Assembly (NCBI RefSeq): GCF_007992495.1 | Contig: NZ_BKAJ01000087.1 | Coordinates: 1-56,275 of the forward strand | Direction of reading: 5' to 3' | DNA: 56,275 nucleotides | From: Reyranella soli | Lineage (GTDB): Bacteria > Pseudomonadota > Alphaproteobacteria > Reyranellales > Reyranellaceae | Shown here: positions 17,340 to 26,786 of the stretch, one piece after another | Numbering within the stretch: position 1 is the first letter of the stretch | Layout: the number at the start of each line of letters is the position of its first letter | Translations under genes and position numbers: made by a program | Notes under the pieces: model-generated | Databases searched by the model: none | Seen by the model: the letters and a program-made list of their open reading frames with translations, nothing else | Told to the model about the DNA's origin: nothing

Positions 17340-17738
17340 ACGATGTGCTCCCCCACGCTGGACTGAGACTCGCTCGTTCACTCTAGATCACAACTGACAG
17401 CGATGTGCAGCGTGCACGATTGATGCCGTCTCTCGCGATGCTCGGCGATGACACATCGTGTGAAGTTCCTCCGATGTCCGATTTGACTTTACTGCTGGCA
17501 TCCAGGTCCGCTCATGGCTGGCACGAGCGTGGCTTCAAGGTGCGTCGACTCGAGGATAGGTTCTCGTTGCCGTCGCTGTCTTGACCAGGCCACGGTGAAA
17601 CGGCGCGGAAACGATACGCCGGCCGTCGACGGTTGCGTGCTATTTGTCTGTCGTCAGCAGGTGTGGCGCCGGGCGAGCTGGGTCGCCGAAGCGCTGCGCT
17701 AATAATGGTGTTGGATCACTATCGCGGAGGCGAAGGCT
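17340..17738. other. 400-bp divergent intergenic region without a gene
   Basis: The region separates the symporter gene (minus) from the DMT transporter (plus) and must hold promoters for both. I see no convincing coding frame and no clear sigma-54 site, which many dctA genes have. The Shine-Dalgarno sequence of the DMT gene (GGAGG) lies near its right end, at about 17726-17730. Confidence 0.5.
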
Positions 17739-18764
17739 TTGCCGGTATTGATAGCGCTCGGATCAGCCATTCTGTTCGGGTTGTCCACGCCGGTGGCGAA
17801 GCTGCTGCTGGGCGAGACCGATCCCTGGATGCTCGCGGGCCTCCTGTACGGTGGCGCCGGCGTCGGCTTGTTGATCGTCTATCTTTTCGCCCGACGGAGT
17901 GAAGCGAGGCTGGCGAGCGGTGAGCTGCGATTCCTTGCCGGGGCGGTAGCCGCGGGCGGCGTCGTTGGCCCGGTGCTGCTGCTGTTCGGGCTGACGCGCG
18001 TTTCTGCATCCACGGCGTCGCTGTTGCTCACGCTGGAAGGCGTGCTGACCGCCCTGCTGGCCTGGTTCGTCTTCAAGGAGAACTTCGACCGGCGCATAGC
18101 CGTGGGAATGACGAGCATCGTTGCGGGCGTCGTGGTGCTGAACTGGCAACCCGGCGTGACCGTCTCCGATCTGCTCGGACCGGCGGCGATTGTAGCTGCC
18201 TGTCTCGCCTGGGCGATTGACAACAACCTGACGCGCAAGGTGTCGCTTTCTGATCCGGTGCAGATCGCCATGATCAAGGGCCTGGTCGCAGGGCCGGTCA
18301 ACCTGGCCATCGGACTGCTCGCCGGGGCCGCCTTGCCCGGAGCAAGCACCATCGCCGCGGCGGCGTTGACGGGCTTTCTCGGTTACGGAGTGAGTCTGGT
18401 GCTCTTCGTTCTCGCCCTGCGCCATCTCGGCACGGCGCGGACCGGCGCTTATTTCTCCGTGGCGCCCTTCCTCGGCGCATTGGCTGCGGTGCCGTTGCTG
18501 GGCGATGTCGTGACAGTGCAGCTGATCGCGGCGGGCGCCCTGATGGCCATCGGTGTCTGGCTGCATGTCACCGAACGGCACGAGCACACACACGAACACG
18601 AGGAGCTGGAGCACGAGCATCGCCACATGCACGACGAACACCACGATCACGTCCACGACGGGCGGGTCGACCCGCACCGGCCGCATAGCCACCGTCATCG
18701 GCACAGGCGCTTGAGGCATTCGCATCCGCACGCGCCCGACAGCCATCATCGGCATTCGCACTGA
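17739..18764 (+). CDS. DMT/EamA-family transporter with histidine-rich tail
   Basis: The 341-residue protein is a ten-helix drug/metabolite transporter with two EamA halves: ALGSAILFGLSTPVAKLLLG opens the first, and LAWAIDNNLTRKVS begins the second. After the last helix a tail of about 60 residues follows in which some two dozen are histidine (HEHTHEHEE, HRHMHDEHHDH and so on). Such tails bind Ni, Co or Zn, so a role in transition-metal handling is likely but inferred. The start is a TTG at 17739 preceded by GGAGG at good spacing; an in-frame stop lies upstream and no ATG fits. Confidence 0.85.
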   Translation: MPVLIALGSAILFGLSTPVAKLLLGETDPWMLAGLLYGGAGVGLLIVYLFARRSEARLASGELRFLAGAVAAGGVVGPVLLLFGLTRVSASTASLLLTLEGVLTALLAWFVFKENFDRRIAVGMTSIVAGVVVLNWQPGVTVSDLLGPAAIVAACLAWAIDNNLTRKVSLSDPVQIAMIKGLVAGPVNLAIGLLAGAALPGASTIAAAALTGFLGYGVSLVLFVLALRHLGTARTGAYFSVAPFLGALAAVPLLGDVVTVQLIAAGALMAIGVWLHVTERHEHTHEHEELEHEHRHMHDEHHDHVHDGRVDPHRPHSHRHRHRRLRHSHPHAPDSHHRHSH

Positions 18765-18983
18765 TCGAAAAGTTGTTCTAACTGGCTCGACCTTGCCTGC
18801 CAGCATTGGAGGGCGATGACCGTCCATACTGGCACAGGTCGCGCACTTCGGAATCCGCTCTCCACATCGCCGCTGCAACCTTTACGCGTGAAAGTCGAAA
18901 CGGATTTGATCCGGCGCCGACTCTCCCGGTAAATGGCGGGGCCAAGAACACAACCATCTTCTCTTCGACTGCGGAGCGCGCGC

Positions 18984-19610
18984 ATGACCGAGGCGAGTGT
19001 TGGCGGTGCGGCGACACCGCGGCTTGCGATCACGGACAGGGGCGTAGGCGGGCAGGCGTTGGAGCGTCTGCGCGAGAGTACCTACGACCTCGTCGACGTT
19101 GTGCCCTCGGTGGCGTCGGGGAACGCACCTCACCACCGGGCTGCTCGTCGATACCCGCTTCAGCGCAGCACGCTTCGATCGCACGCCACGGCATGTCGCG
19201 CGCAGCGGGCTGGATCATTACCAAGTCTCGATGTTTCTCGACGGCGAGACCGAGTTCACCGCCGGCCGCCGCGTCGCGAGGATGCGCCCGGGAGACATTG
19301 TCCTGATCGACGTGGCCCAGGCCAACCGCACCGTCATGGCCGCAGGCGCGAGCGGCGTGGTCCATGCCATGTCCCTCTCCCGCGATTCGCGGGCTGGGCG
19401 CCTCGTCGGCGAGCGGCTCCGCTCGCTGCGGCGCGATGGGGCTCTGCTTGGCATTGCGGCTGCCGCTGCCGCGGTCAACGGCGTGGCCGGCCTCGTGGCC
19501 GAAGCGGTCGGTCCTGCGGCGGCGGCCGAGCTCGCTGTCTCTCGCGCCACGCGCTCCGCCGTGCAACCACACCCTCAATCTTGGCCTGCGCCTACGCTGG
19601 TGACGCCCGA
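18984..19610 (+). pseudogene. AraC-type regulator remnant, frameshifted and truncated
   Basis: The N-terminal piece (from the ATG at 18984: MTEASVGGAATPRLAIT to DVVPSVASG) continues in a different frame as TTGLLVDTRFSAARF, HYQVSMFLDGETEF and MRPGDIVLIDVAQ, which is the ligand-binding part of an AraC-family regulator. The frame changes at about 19110-19125, in a GGGGAACGCACCTCACC stretch where two single-base losses would restore the expected reading. Similarity stops near 19600, at the beginning of the helix-turn-helix domain, where the convergent membrane-protein gene overlaps. The DNA-binding domain is missing, so the gene is dead. Confidence 0.7.
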
Positions 19611-19829
19611 TCGCGACCGTTTACGCGCTTGCCAGCGGTGCAGGGCGATGAAGGTCCAGACGCCCTCCACGAGTCCGAACGGCCACGCGCCCTGGAGGAA
19701 GCCGTAGATCGACGCAAGGGCGCAAGAAGCGGCAAAGCCCAGGATGAACCAGTGGCTGCGATCCTCGAACGCGTAGCAGGCCACCATGGTGGTCACGGAG
19801 AACAGGCCGAAGGCGGTTAGGGCATCCAT
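19575..19829 (-). CDS. Small membrane protein downstream of senA
   Basis: The 84-residue protein has three hydrophobic segments (ALTAFGLFSVTTMVACYAF, WFILGFAASCALASIYGFL and GLVEGVWTFIALHRW) and a basic C-terminus. Its start at 19829 lies five bases after the senA stop codon, so the two are probably translated from one transcript. I know similar small proteins only as uncharacterised. A role connected with selenium or selenoneine is suggested by position alone. Confidence 0.65.
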   Translation of the reverse strand: MDALTAFGLFSVTTMVACYAFEDRSHWFILGFAASCALASIYGFLQGAWPFGLVEGVWTFIALHRWQARKRSRSGVTSVGAGQD

Positions 19830-19834
19830 GCTTG

Positions 19835-21160
19835 TCAGATCGCGCAGGTCCGGAAGCCGGCGAACACGTCGCTGCGGTCGGGGGTGAAGAAGTTGCGGTA
19901 GGCCGGCCGGGCGATGCGCGCGCCGGTCGCCCAGCAACCGCCGCGCAGCACCTTGCGCGTGCCGAACCACGGCTGCGAGTAGTCCTTGTAGGGATCGGCA
20001 TCGAAGCCTGCAAACGGCAGGAAGTCGGACGCCGTCCATTCCCAGACATTGCCGATCATCTGGCGGCAGCCAAAGGCGCTGTCGCCCTCGGCGAGGGCTG
20101 CGACATCGACCGTCCCGTCGAAGGCGAAGTCGAGATTGGCGCGCGCTGGTGTCGGCGGCTCGTCGCCCCACGGCCAGCGACGACGCTGGTCAGCGAGACG
20201 GGCGCCGTCGGCACTCGGCAGGCCGATTGCGGCGGCTTCCCATTCGACCTCGCTCGGCAATCGGCGCTTGGCCCAGCGGCACCAGGCGTCGGCCTCGAAC
20301 CAGTTCACGAACACGACAGGTGCATGCGGCGCCAGCTCCTCGAGAGCGCGATAGCGGCGCACCGTCCAGGCGCCATCGCGCTTGCCCTGCCAGTAGACGG
20401 GCTGCTCGGCGCCATGCTGTTCGCGCCATGTCCAGCCGGCATCGCTCCAGAATTCGCGCGTCCGATAGCCGCCCGCTTCGATGAAGGCGGCGAACTCGGC
20501 GTTGGTCACCGGCGCACGGGCGATGCGGAACGGCGTCAGCATCGCTTCATGCGCCCATTTCTCGTTGTCGAAGATGAAGCCGTCGTCTGCGGTCGAGCCG
20601 AGCCGCCAGCGACCGCCTGGCACGGCGACATCACCCGGCAGGGCGCCGGCGCGCGGCCGGCCGGCCATGCCGAGGTCGCTGGGCGGCGCGTAGCTCAGCG
20701 TCTGGCGCATGTAGGTCAGTGCCTCGACATGCATGTCCTCGTGGCGGATAGCGAGGTCGTAGTAGTAGCGCTCCTCCTCGTCGATGCCGCCGGCCAGCAC
20801 GTCTTCCTGGCGCGCCAGCACGTCGGCCATGTAGCGCCAAGTGCCGTCGCGGTCGGGAAGGTCGAGATGCCAGCGCGTGGCGTGCGCCACCGCGCTCGAA
20901 TCCCACAGCCGGTCGCAGCGCTCAATCAAGGGTGCGCGGCCCGCGGCATGGCGCAAGGTCCAGTATTCGTGGAACCAGGCGACGTGGCCGACCTCCCACA
21001 GCACGGGATTGACGATGCCGAGGTACGGTCCCATCAATTCCTGAGATGACAGATCTTCCGTCAAGCGCTCGGTGCGATGACGGGCCTCGCGCAGTTGCGC
21101 CAAGAGTTCGCCGGCGGACGATCCGCTGGTCGGGCGACGGTCTTGCGTGGCCTGGTCCAT
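19835..21160 (-). CDS. senA: Selenoneine synthase SenA (EgtB-like)
   Basis: The 441-residue protein has an EgtB-type plan: an N-terminal DinB-like domain with the iron ligands (WEVGHVAWFHEYW and HEDMHVE, an HxxxHxE motif) and a C-terminal formylglycine-generating-enzyme-like domain (VFVNWFEADAWCRW, RLPSEVEWEAAA, GNVWEWTASDF, LRGGCWATGA). EgtB joins cysteine-type sulfur to hercynine; SenA uses O2 and a selenosugar to make selenoneine. I call SenA because senB is its divergent neighbour, the published hallmark of the selenoneine locus. The start codon at 21160 overlaps that of senB. AAGGA lies eight bases upstream. No egtD for hercynine is in the window. Confidence 0.85.
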   Translation of the reverse strand: MDQATQDRRPTSGSSAGELLAQLREARHRTERLTEDLSSQELMGPYLGIVNPVLWEVGHVAWFHEYWTLRHAAGRAPLIERCDRLWDSSAVAHATRWHLDLPDRDGTWRYMADVLARQEDVLAGGIDEEERYYYDLAIRHEDMHVEALTYMRQTLSYAPPSDLGMAGRPRAGALPGDVAVPGGRWRLGSTADDGFIFDNEKWAHEAMLTPFRIARAPVTNAEFAAFIEAGGYRTREFWSDAGWTWREQHGAEQPVYWQGKRDGAWTVRRYRALEELAPHAPVVFVNWFEADAWCRWAKRRLPSEVEWEAAAIGLPSADGARLADQRRRWPWGDEPPTPARANLDFAFDGTVDVAALAEGDSAFGCRQMIGNVWEWTASDFLPFAGFDADPYKDYSQPWFGTRKVLRGGCWATGARIARPAYRNFFTPDRSDVFAGFRTCAI

Positions 21161-22121
21161 GAAGATCGTCCTTATCACACCGTCCGGTCCGACGGCACAT
21201 ACCGGCAATCGCGTGGCTGCTTCGCGATGGGCGGGGATCCTGCGGCAGCTCGGCCATCGTGTACGCGTCGCCAATGACTATGACGGCGGCGCCGCCGACT
21301 TGATGGTGGCGGTGCATGCCTGGCGCAGCGCCGACGCGATCGAGCGCTTCAAGGCGGCCTTTCCGACGCGACCCGTGATCCTGCAGCTGAGCGGCACCGA
21401 CATCTATGAATACCTCAACAGCGATCCCGGGCCGACATTGCGGTCGATGGAGCAGGCGGACCGGCTCGTCGCCTTGAACGATCTCGCCTGGAAGGCGGTG
21501 CCCAAATCGCTTCGCGCGCGCCTCTGTGTGATCCATCAATCGGCGCCACCTTTGGCACTGCCGCACCGGCCGAGCCGCCGGGCTGTCGTGGTCTCAGTGA
21601 TCGGTCATCTACGTGACGTGAAGGATCCCCTGCGAGCCGCGGAAGCGGCGCGTCTTCTGCCGGCCATGAGCCGCATCCGCATTGAGCAGGTCGGCCGCGC
21701 CTATACGATGGAATGGGCCGAGCGGGCCCGCGCCGAGATGGCCATCAATCCACGCTACCAGTGGCGCGGCGACGTTCCGCCCGCCGCCGTGCGCCGGTTG
21801 CTGGCGCGCAGCCACGCCATGGTCATCTCCTCGCTGAGCGAAGGCGGCGCCAACGTGGTGTCCGAAGCGATCATGGCCGGCGTGCCCGTGTTGGCATCGC
21901 GGGTGGACGGCAACGTCGGGCTGCTCGGTGCCGACTATGCCGGCTACTTCCCGGTGGGCGATACCAACGCACTTGCCCGCCTGCTCCAGCGGCTCGAGCG
22001 CGATCCGAGCTTGGTCACGACGATGCGCAAGGCGTTGGCGCGGCTCAAGCCATTGTTCCGTCCGGCGCGCGAGAAGGCAGCCTTGCGCCGCCTCCTGGCG
22101 GATCTTCGGCGATCTGTTTGA
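21159..22121 (+). CDS. senB: Selenosugar synthase SenB (TIGR04348 glycosyltransferase)
   Basis: The 320-residue GT4-like glycosyltransferase matches the SenB/TIGR04348 family in length and in characteristic stretches: MKIVLITPSGP, GNRVAASRWAGILRQLGHRV, VIGHLRDVKDPLRAAEAARL, NPRYQWRGDVP, SLSEGGANVVSEAIMAGVPV and DYAGYFPVGDT. SenB joins selenophosphate to a UDP-activated amino sugar to give the selenosugar used by SenA. The ATG at 21159 gives the canonical family N-terminus and shares CATG with the start codon of senA on the other strand. No strong Shine-Dalgarno sequence precedes it. SenC (selenophosphate synthetase) is absent here. Confidence 0.9.
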   Translation: MKIVLITPSGPTAHTGNRVAASRWAGILRQLGHRVRVANDYDGGAADLMVAVHAWRSADAIERFKAAFPTRPVILQLSGTDIYEYLNSDPGPTLRSMEQADRLVALNDLAWKAVPKSLRARLCVIHQSAPPLALPHRPSRRAVVVSVIGHLRDVKDPLRAAEAARLLPAMSRIRIEQVGRAYTMEWAERARAEMAINPRYQWRGDVPPAAVRRLLARSHAMVISSLSEGGANVVSEAIMAGVPVLASRVDGNVGLLGADYAGYFPVGDTNALARLLQRLERDPSLVTTMRKALARLKPLFRPAREKAALRRLLADLRRSV

Positions 22122-22191
22122 CAGCATTGCAAGCAGTCGTCGGCTTTGGAGCCGCCTGGCCTACCAGCCGTAGTGGACAGGGACCCGCCCC

Positions 22192-22599
22192 ATGCTCGCG
22201 CACAACTACTGCCTGCTCGGCGCCACCAACGAACACCTTGGTGTCTTCTTCGACGTCACCTCGCGCACCATCGATAACTGGATCGCCCAGCATCCCGCGT
22301 TCGCTGCGGCGGTGGGCGAGGGAAGGGCCATCGCGGATGCCGGGGTGGCGCGTGGCCTCTATCAGTGTGCCGTGGGCCATGAGCACAAGGTCGAGCGTAC
22401 CGTCTAGCACCTCGGCAAGGAGCGCCCGGTCAGCGACACGCTCTACTATCCGCCCGATATCCGCGCCTGCATCTTCTGGCTGCGCAATCGCCAGCCCCGC
22501 CTGTGGAATGGCCGGGCCAGGGGGCCGGAGGACGACTCGGACGACTGGGCCGCCGCCCTCGATGCGGCTGGCGAACAGGCCGGGCGGACAGGTTCCTGA
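22192..22599 (+). pseudogene. Phage terminase small-subunit-like remnant
   Basis: The first 71 codons (NYCLLGATNEHLGVFFDV, with an HTH-like TIDNWIAQHPAF) end at an amber TAG (22405-22407). The same frame continues past it with HLGKERPVSDTLYYPPDIRACIFW and LRNRQPRLWNG to a TGA at 22599. The YPPD-xxx-FWLRNRQPxxW pattern is typical of small terminase-like phage proteins. It is therefore a nonsense-interrupted relic, probably of a prophage, lying between the selenoneine genes and the formate dehydrogenase operon. Confidence 0.65.
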
Positions 22600-22763
22600 T
22601 GGTTTCCGGACGGCAACCATCGGTAGCCCAAGAGTCACCGAATTGTGCGCCGATTTCTGTTGATTCAGGGACTTAGTGGGGTTTCACTTCGCGAGACGCG
22701 ACATAAAAAAGTCATGGCTGGGAGAGGCCGGACGAAAAAGCGTCGTAAGGGATGGAGACCAAC

Positions 22764-25700
22764 ATGGCCGTCACACGTCGGCAATTCATGAAGGTGAGTG
22801 CTGCCAGCCTCGCCGCTTCCTCGGTTGGCGCCTTGGGATTCGTCGGCGCGGGCGATGTGCTCGCGGCCGGGGTCAGGCCCTTCAAGCTCGAGCGCGCGAC
22901 CGAGACGCGCAATGCCTGCCCCTATTGCGCCGTCGCGTGCGGCGTCCTGATCTACTCGCTGGGTGACAAGTCCAAGAACGCCAAGTCCTCGATCATCCAT
23001 GTCGAGGGCGACCCCGACCATCCGGTCAATCGCGGCACGCTCTGCGCCCGCGGTGCGGCCTCGCTGGGCTATATCCACAGCGCCAATCGCCTCAAGTACC
23101 CGATGCACCGCAAGCCGGGCTCGGACAAGTTCGAGCGGGTGAGCTGGGATTTCGCGCTCGACCGCATCGTCAAGCTGATGAAGGAAGACCGCGACAAGAA
23201 CTTCATCGCCAAGAACCGCGATGGCGTCACGGTCAATCGCTGGCTGAGCACGGGCTTCTTCGGCGGCTCCTCGCTCAGCAACGAGGCGGGATACCTCACC
23301 TACAAATTCGTGCGTGCGACCGGGATACTAGGGTTCGAAGACCAAGCACGAATTTGACACGGTCCGACCGTGGCCAGTCTTGGCCCGACCTTCGGACGCG
23401 GTGCGATGACGAACTCGTGGAACGACATCAAGAACACTGATCTCGTTCTGATCATGGGCGGCAATGCCGCCGAGGCCCACCCCTGCGGCTTCAAGTGGGT
23501 GACCGAAGCCAAGGCCAACAACGGCGCCAAGCTGATCGTGGTCGATCCGCGCTTCACCCGCTCGGCCGCGGTGGCCGATGTGTACGCCCCGATCCGGCCC
23601 GGTACCGACATCGCGTTCCTGTCGGGCGTGATGCGCTACCTGCTGGGCAACAACAAGATCCACCAGGAGTACGTCAAGGCGTACACCAATGCCTCCTACA
23701 TCGTGAAGGACGGCTTCGCCTTCAACGACGGCCTGTTCACCGGCTTCGATGCCAACCGCAAGGTCTATACCGACCGCTCGAGCTGGGACTACGAGCTGGA
23801 CGACCAGGGCATGGCCAAGGTCGACGAGACGCTGCAGGACCCGCGCTGCGCCATCAACCTCCTGAAGACCCATGTCGAGCGCTACACGCCCGAGATGGTC
23901 GAGCGCATCTGCGGCACGCCCAAGGCCAAGTTCCTGCAGATCTGCGAGATGATCGCCACGACGTCGGTGCCCGACCGCACCATGACGTCGATGTATGCTC
24001 TGGGCTGGACCCAGCACACGACGGGCGCGCAGAACATCCGCTCGATGGCCATGATCCAGCTCCTGCTGGGCAACATGGGCATGCCGGGCGGCGGTGTGAA
24101 CGCGTTGCGCGGCCATTCCAACGTGCAGGGTATCACCGACCTGGCGCTGCTCTCGACGTCGACGCCGGGCTATCTCGTGCTGCCGACCGACCGCGAGACG
24201 ACCTACATCGACTACATGAAGTCGCGCGCCTTCAAGCCGTTGCGGCCGGGCCAGACCAGCTTCTGGCAGAATTACGAGAAGTTCTTCGTCAGCCAGCAGA
24301 AGAGCTTCTTCGGCGCGGCGGCGACCAAGGACAACGACTGGGCCTACGACTACCTGCCCAAGTTCGACACGACCTACGACGTGTTGAAGATGGTCGACAT
24401 GATGGCGGCGGGCCAGATGAACGGCCTGTTCTGCCAGGGCCTCAACATCATGTTGGCCTCGCCCGACAAGAACAAGGTCGTGACCGGCCTCACCAAGCTC
24501 AAGTGGATGGTCGTGATCGATCCGCTCGAGACCGAGACCGCGCGCTTCTGGGAGAACCACGGCGAGTTCAACAACGTCGACACCAAGTCGATCCAGACCG
24601 AGGTCATCCAGCTGCCGGCGTCGGCCTATGCCGAGGAGGAGGGCAGCGCCACCAACTCCAGCCGCGTGATCATGTGGCACTGGAAGGCGGCCGATGGCCC
24701 GGGCGAGTCCAAGAGCGACATGGAGATCGTCTCGGAGCTGCATCTCAGGCTGCGCGCGCTCTACGCCAAGGACGGCGGCGCCTTCCCCGATCCGATCGTG
24801 AAGACGACGTGGAACTATACGCGGCCACATAATCCCGATCCGCAGGAAGTGCTGAAGGAGATCAACGGCTACGCCCTGGAAGACCTGCCCGATCCGGCCG
24901 ATCCCAACCGGATCATGCTGCGCGCCGGTCAGCTGCTGCCGAACTTCGGCGTCATGCGGGCCGACGGCAAGACGGCGGGCGGCATGTGGATCTACACCGG
25001 CGTCTTCACCGAGGCCGGCAACATGTCGATGCGCCGCGATGCAGCCGACCCGACCGGGCTCGGCATCCATCCCAACTGGGGCTTCTCGTGGCCGGCCAAC
25101 CGCCGCATCCTCTACAACCGCGCCTCGGCCGATCCTGACGGCAAGCCGTGGAGCGAGAAGAAGAAATACATCTGGTGGAGCGGCAGCCGCTGGACCGGCG
25201 GCGACGTGCCCGACTACGCACCGACCATCGCGCCCGACAAGGCGGTCGGCCCGTTCATCATGAACCAGGAGGGCACCGCCCGGCTGTTCGCCCGCGCGGC
25301 CATGCCCGACGGGCCGTTCCCCGAGCACTACGAGCCGATGGACGCCTACATCGCCAACCCGCTGCACCCCAAGGTCAGCACCAACCCGGTCGTGCGGGTG
25401 TTCGCAGCCGATGCCAAGTCGTTCGGCACGCCCGACAAGTTCCCGATCGTGGCGACCAGCTACCGGCTGGCCGAGCACTTCCACTACTGGACCAAGAACG
25501 TCCACGACAACGCCGTGCTGCAGCCCGAGCTGTTCGTCGAGATGGGCGAGCGGCTGGCCAAGGCCAAGGGCATCCAGAACGGCGACTGGGTGGAGGTTTC
25601 CAGCCAGCGCGGCGCGATCAAGGCCAAAGCCTGCGTCACCAAACGCATCCGGCCGATCATGGTCGACGGCAAGCCGTGCGACGTCGTCGGCCTGCCGATC

Positions 25701-25853
25701 CACTACGGCTTCGTCGGATTCGCCCGCAAGGCGCATCCGATGAACGTGCTCACGCCCTCGGTCGGCGACGCCTCGGTCAATACGCCCGAGTACAAGGCGT
25801 TCCTGGTCGACGTGAAGAAAACCACGCCACCGGCTCAGCCGGCGGTCGCATAG
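22764..25853 (+). CDS. fdhA: Formate dehydrogenase catalytic subunit, selenocysteine-containing (FdnG/FdoG type)
   Basis: The 1029-residue molybdenum or tungsten enzyme oxidises formate to CO2 in the periplasm. It has a twin-arginine signal (TRRQFMKVSAAS), a [4Fe-4S] site (CPYCAVACG with the later TLCARG cysteine), the molybdopterin domain and a C-terminal dinucleotide-binding domain. The gene is interrupted by an in-frame TGA at 23355-23357 in the context ARI-TGA-HGPTVASLGPTFGRGAMTN, which is the selenocysteine site of this family. It falls at residue 198, against 196 in E. coli FdnG. A SECIS hairpin follows at once. Standard gene finding would split it in two. The ATG at 22764 has GGAGA upstream. 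Confidence 0.97.
23355..23397 (+). promoter_or_regulatory. Bacterial SECIS element of fdhA
   Basis: Directly after the TGA the sequence folds into a hairpin: an upper stem GGCCA (23372-23376) / TGGCC (23381-23385) closing the tetraloop GTCT, and a lower stem GTCCGA (23362-23367) / TCGGAC (23392-23397). The apical loop begins with GU at the distance from the UGA expected for SelB recognition, as in the E. coli formate dehydrogenase mRNAs. SelB and tRNA-Sec are encoded in the same cluster. Confidence 0.9.
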
Positions 25854-25868
25854 GCGGAGGAGGGCACC

Positions 25869-26786
25869 ATGGCAACGCTGCAATCGCTCGACATCCGCCG
25901 CCGCTCCGCCTCGACCGAGGCGCCGCCGCAGATCCGCCAGCAGGCACTGCAAGTCGCCAAGCTGATCGATGTCTCCAAGTGCATCGGCTGCAAGGCCTGC
26001 CAGGCGGCGTGCCTGGAGTGGAACGATCTCAAGCAGGAGATCGGCTACACCGACGGCACCTACAACAACCCGACCGACCTGACGCCGGCCTCGTGGACCG
26101 TGATGCGTTTCACGGAATACGAGCACGGTGACGATCTGGAGTGGTTGATCCGCAAGGACGGCTGCATGCATTGCGACGACCCGGGCTGCCTGAAGGCCTG
26201 CCCGGCGCCCGGGGCGATCGTGCAGTACACCAACGGCATCGTCGACTTCGTGTCGGAGAACTGCATCGGCTGCGGCTACTGCGTGAAGGGCTGTCCCTTC
26301 AACGTGCCGCGCATCTCCAAGGTCGACCGCAAGGCCTACAAGTGCACGCTCTGCGTCGACCGCGTCTCGGTCGGCCAGGCCCCGGCCTGCGCCAAGGCCT
26401 GCCCGACCCAGGCGATCTACTTTGGCTCCAAGGACGACATGATCGTCCATGCCGAGAAGCGGGTCACCGACCTCAAGTCGCGCGGCTTCAAGAATGCCGG
26501 GCTGTACAATCCGCCGGGTGTCGGCGGCACGCACGTCATGTACGTGCTGCACCATGCCGACAGACCGTCGCTCTATGCCGGGCTGCCGGATGATCCCAGG
26601 ATCAGTCCGATGGTCGGGTTCTGGAAGGGCGTCATGAAGCCGATCTCGCTGGCGGCGATCGCTTTCGCCGGCGTGTTCGGCTTCCTGCACTACATCACCA
26701 AGGGGCCCAACGAGGTCAGCGAAGCCGACCAACGCAAGGGCGACGAGCTGGCCGGAGGCCAGACGAACTCGAGAGGGCACTCATGA
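25869..26786 (+). CDS. fdhB: Formate dehydrogenase iron-sulfur subunit
   Basis: The 305-residue beta subunit carries electrons from the catalytic subunit to the cytochrome b. Four ferredoxin-type cysteine clusters are present: CIGCKACQAAC, CMHCDDPGCLKAC, CIGCGYCVKGCPF and CTLCVDRVSVGQAPACAKACP. A single C-terminal membrane helix (SLAAIAFAGVFGFLHYI) anchors it, as in FdnH. It follows fdhA by 15 bp with GGAGGAGG before its ATG, and overlaps fdhC by four bases (ATGA). Confidence 0.96.
   Translation: MATLQSLDIRRRSASTEAPPQIRQQALQVAKLIDVSKCIGCKACQAACLEWNDLKQEIGYTDGTYNNPTDLTPASWTVMRFTEYEHGDDLEWLIRKDGCMHCDDPGCLKACPAPGAIVQYTNGIVDFVSENCIGCGYCVKGCPFNVPRISKVDRKAYKCTLCVDRVSVGQAPACAKACPTQAIYFGSKDDMIVHAEKRVTDLKSRGFKNAGLYNPPGVGGTHVMYVLHHADRPSLYAGLPDDPRISPMVGFWKGVMKPISLAAIAFAGVFGFLHYITKGPNEVSEADQRKGDELAGGQTNSRGHS

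Noticed and set aside
17514..17902. Short frames in the symporter-DMT intergenic region
   Set aside because: They lack a ribosome site or any recognisable composition, and some overlap the DMT gene in another frame.
19835..21160. Ergothioneine synthase EgtB
   Set aside because: Fold and motifs would allow it, but the divergent neighbour is SenB and no egtD or egtC is near, so SenA fits better. A phylogeny would settle it.
22405..22407. Amber TAG in the terminase-like fragment read as pyrrolysine
   Set aside because: No pyrrolysine genes are present, and the fragment looks like prophage debris. A nonsense mutation is simpler.
23328..26780. A 1150-codon open frame on the minus strand
   Set aside because: It is antisense to the formate dehydrogenase genes, whose protein sequences are unmistakable. 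Long shadow frames are expected in high-GC DNA.
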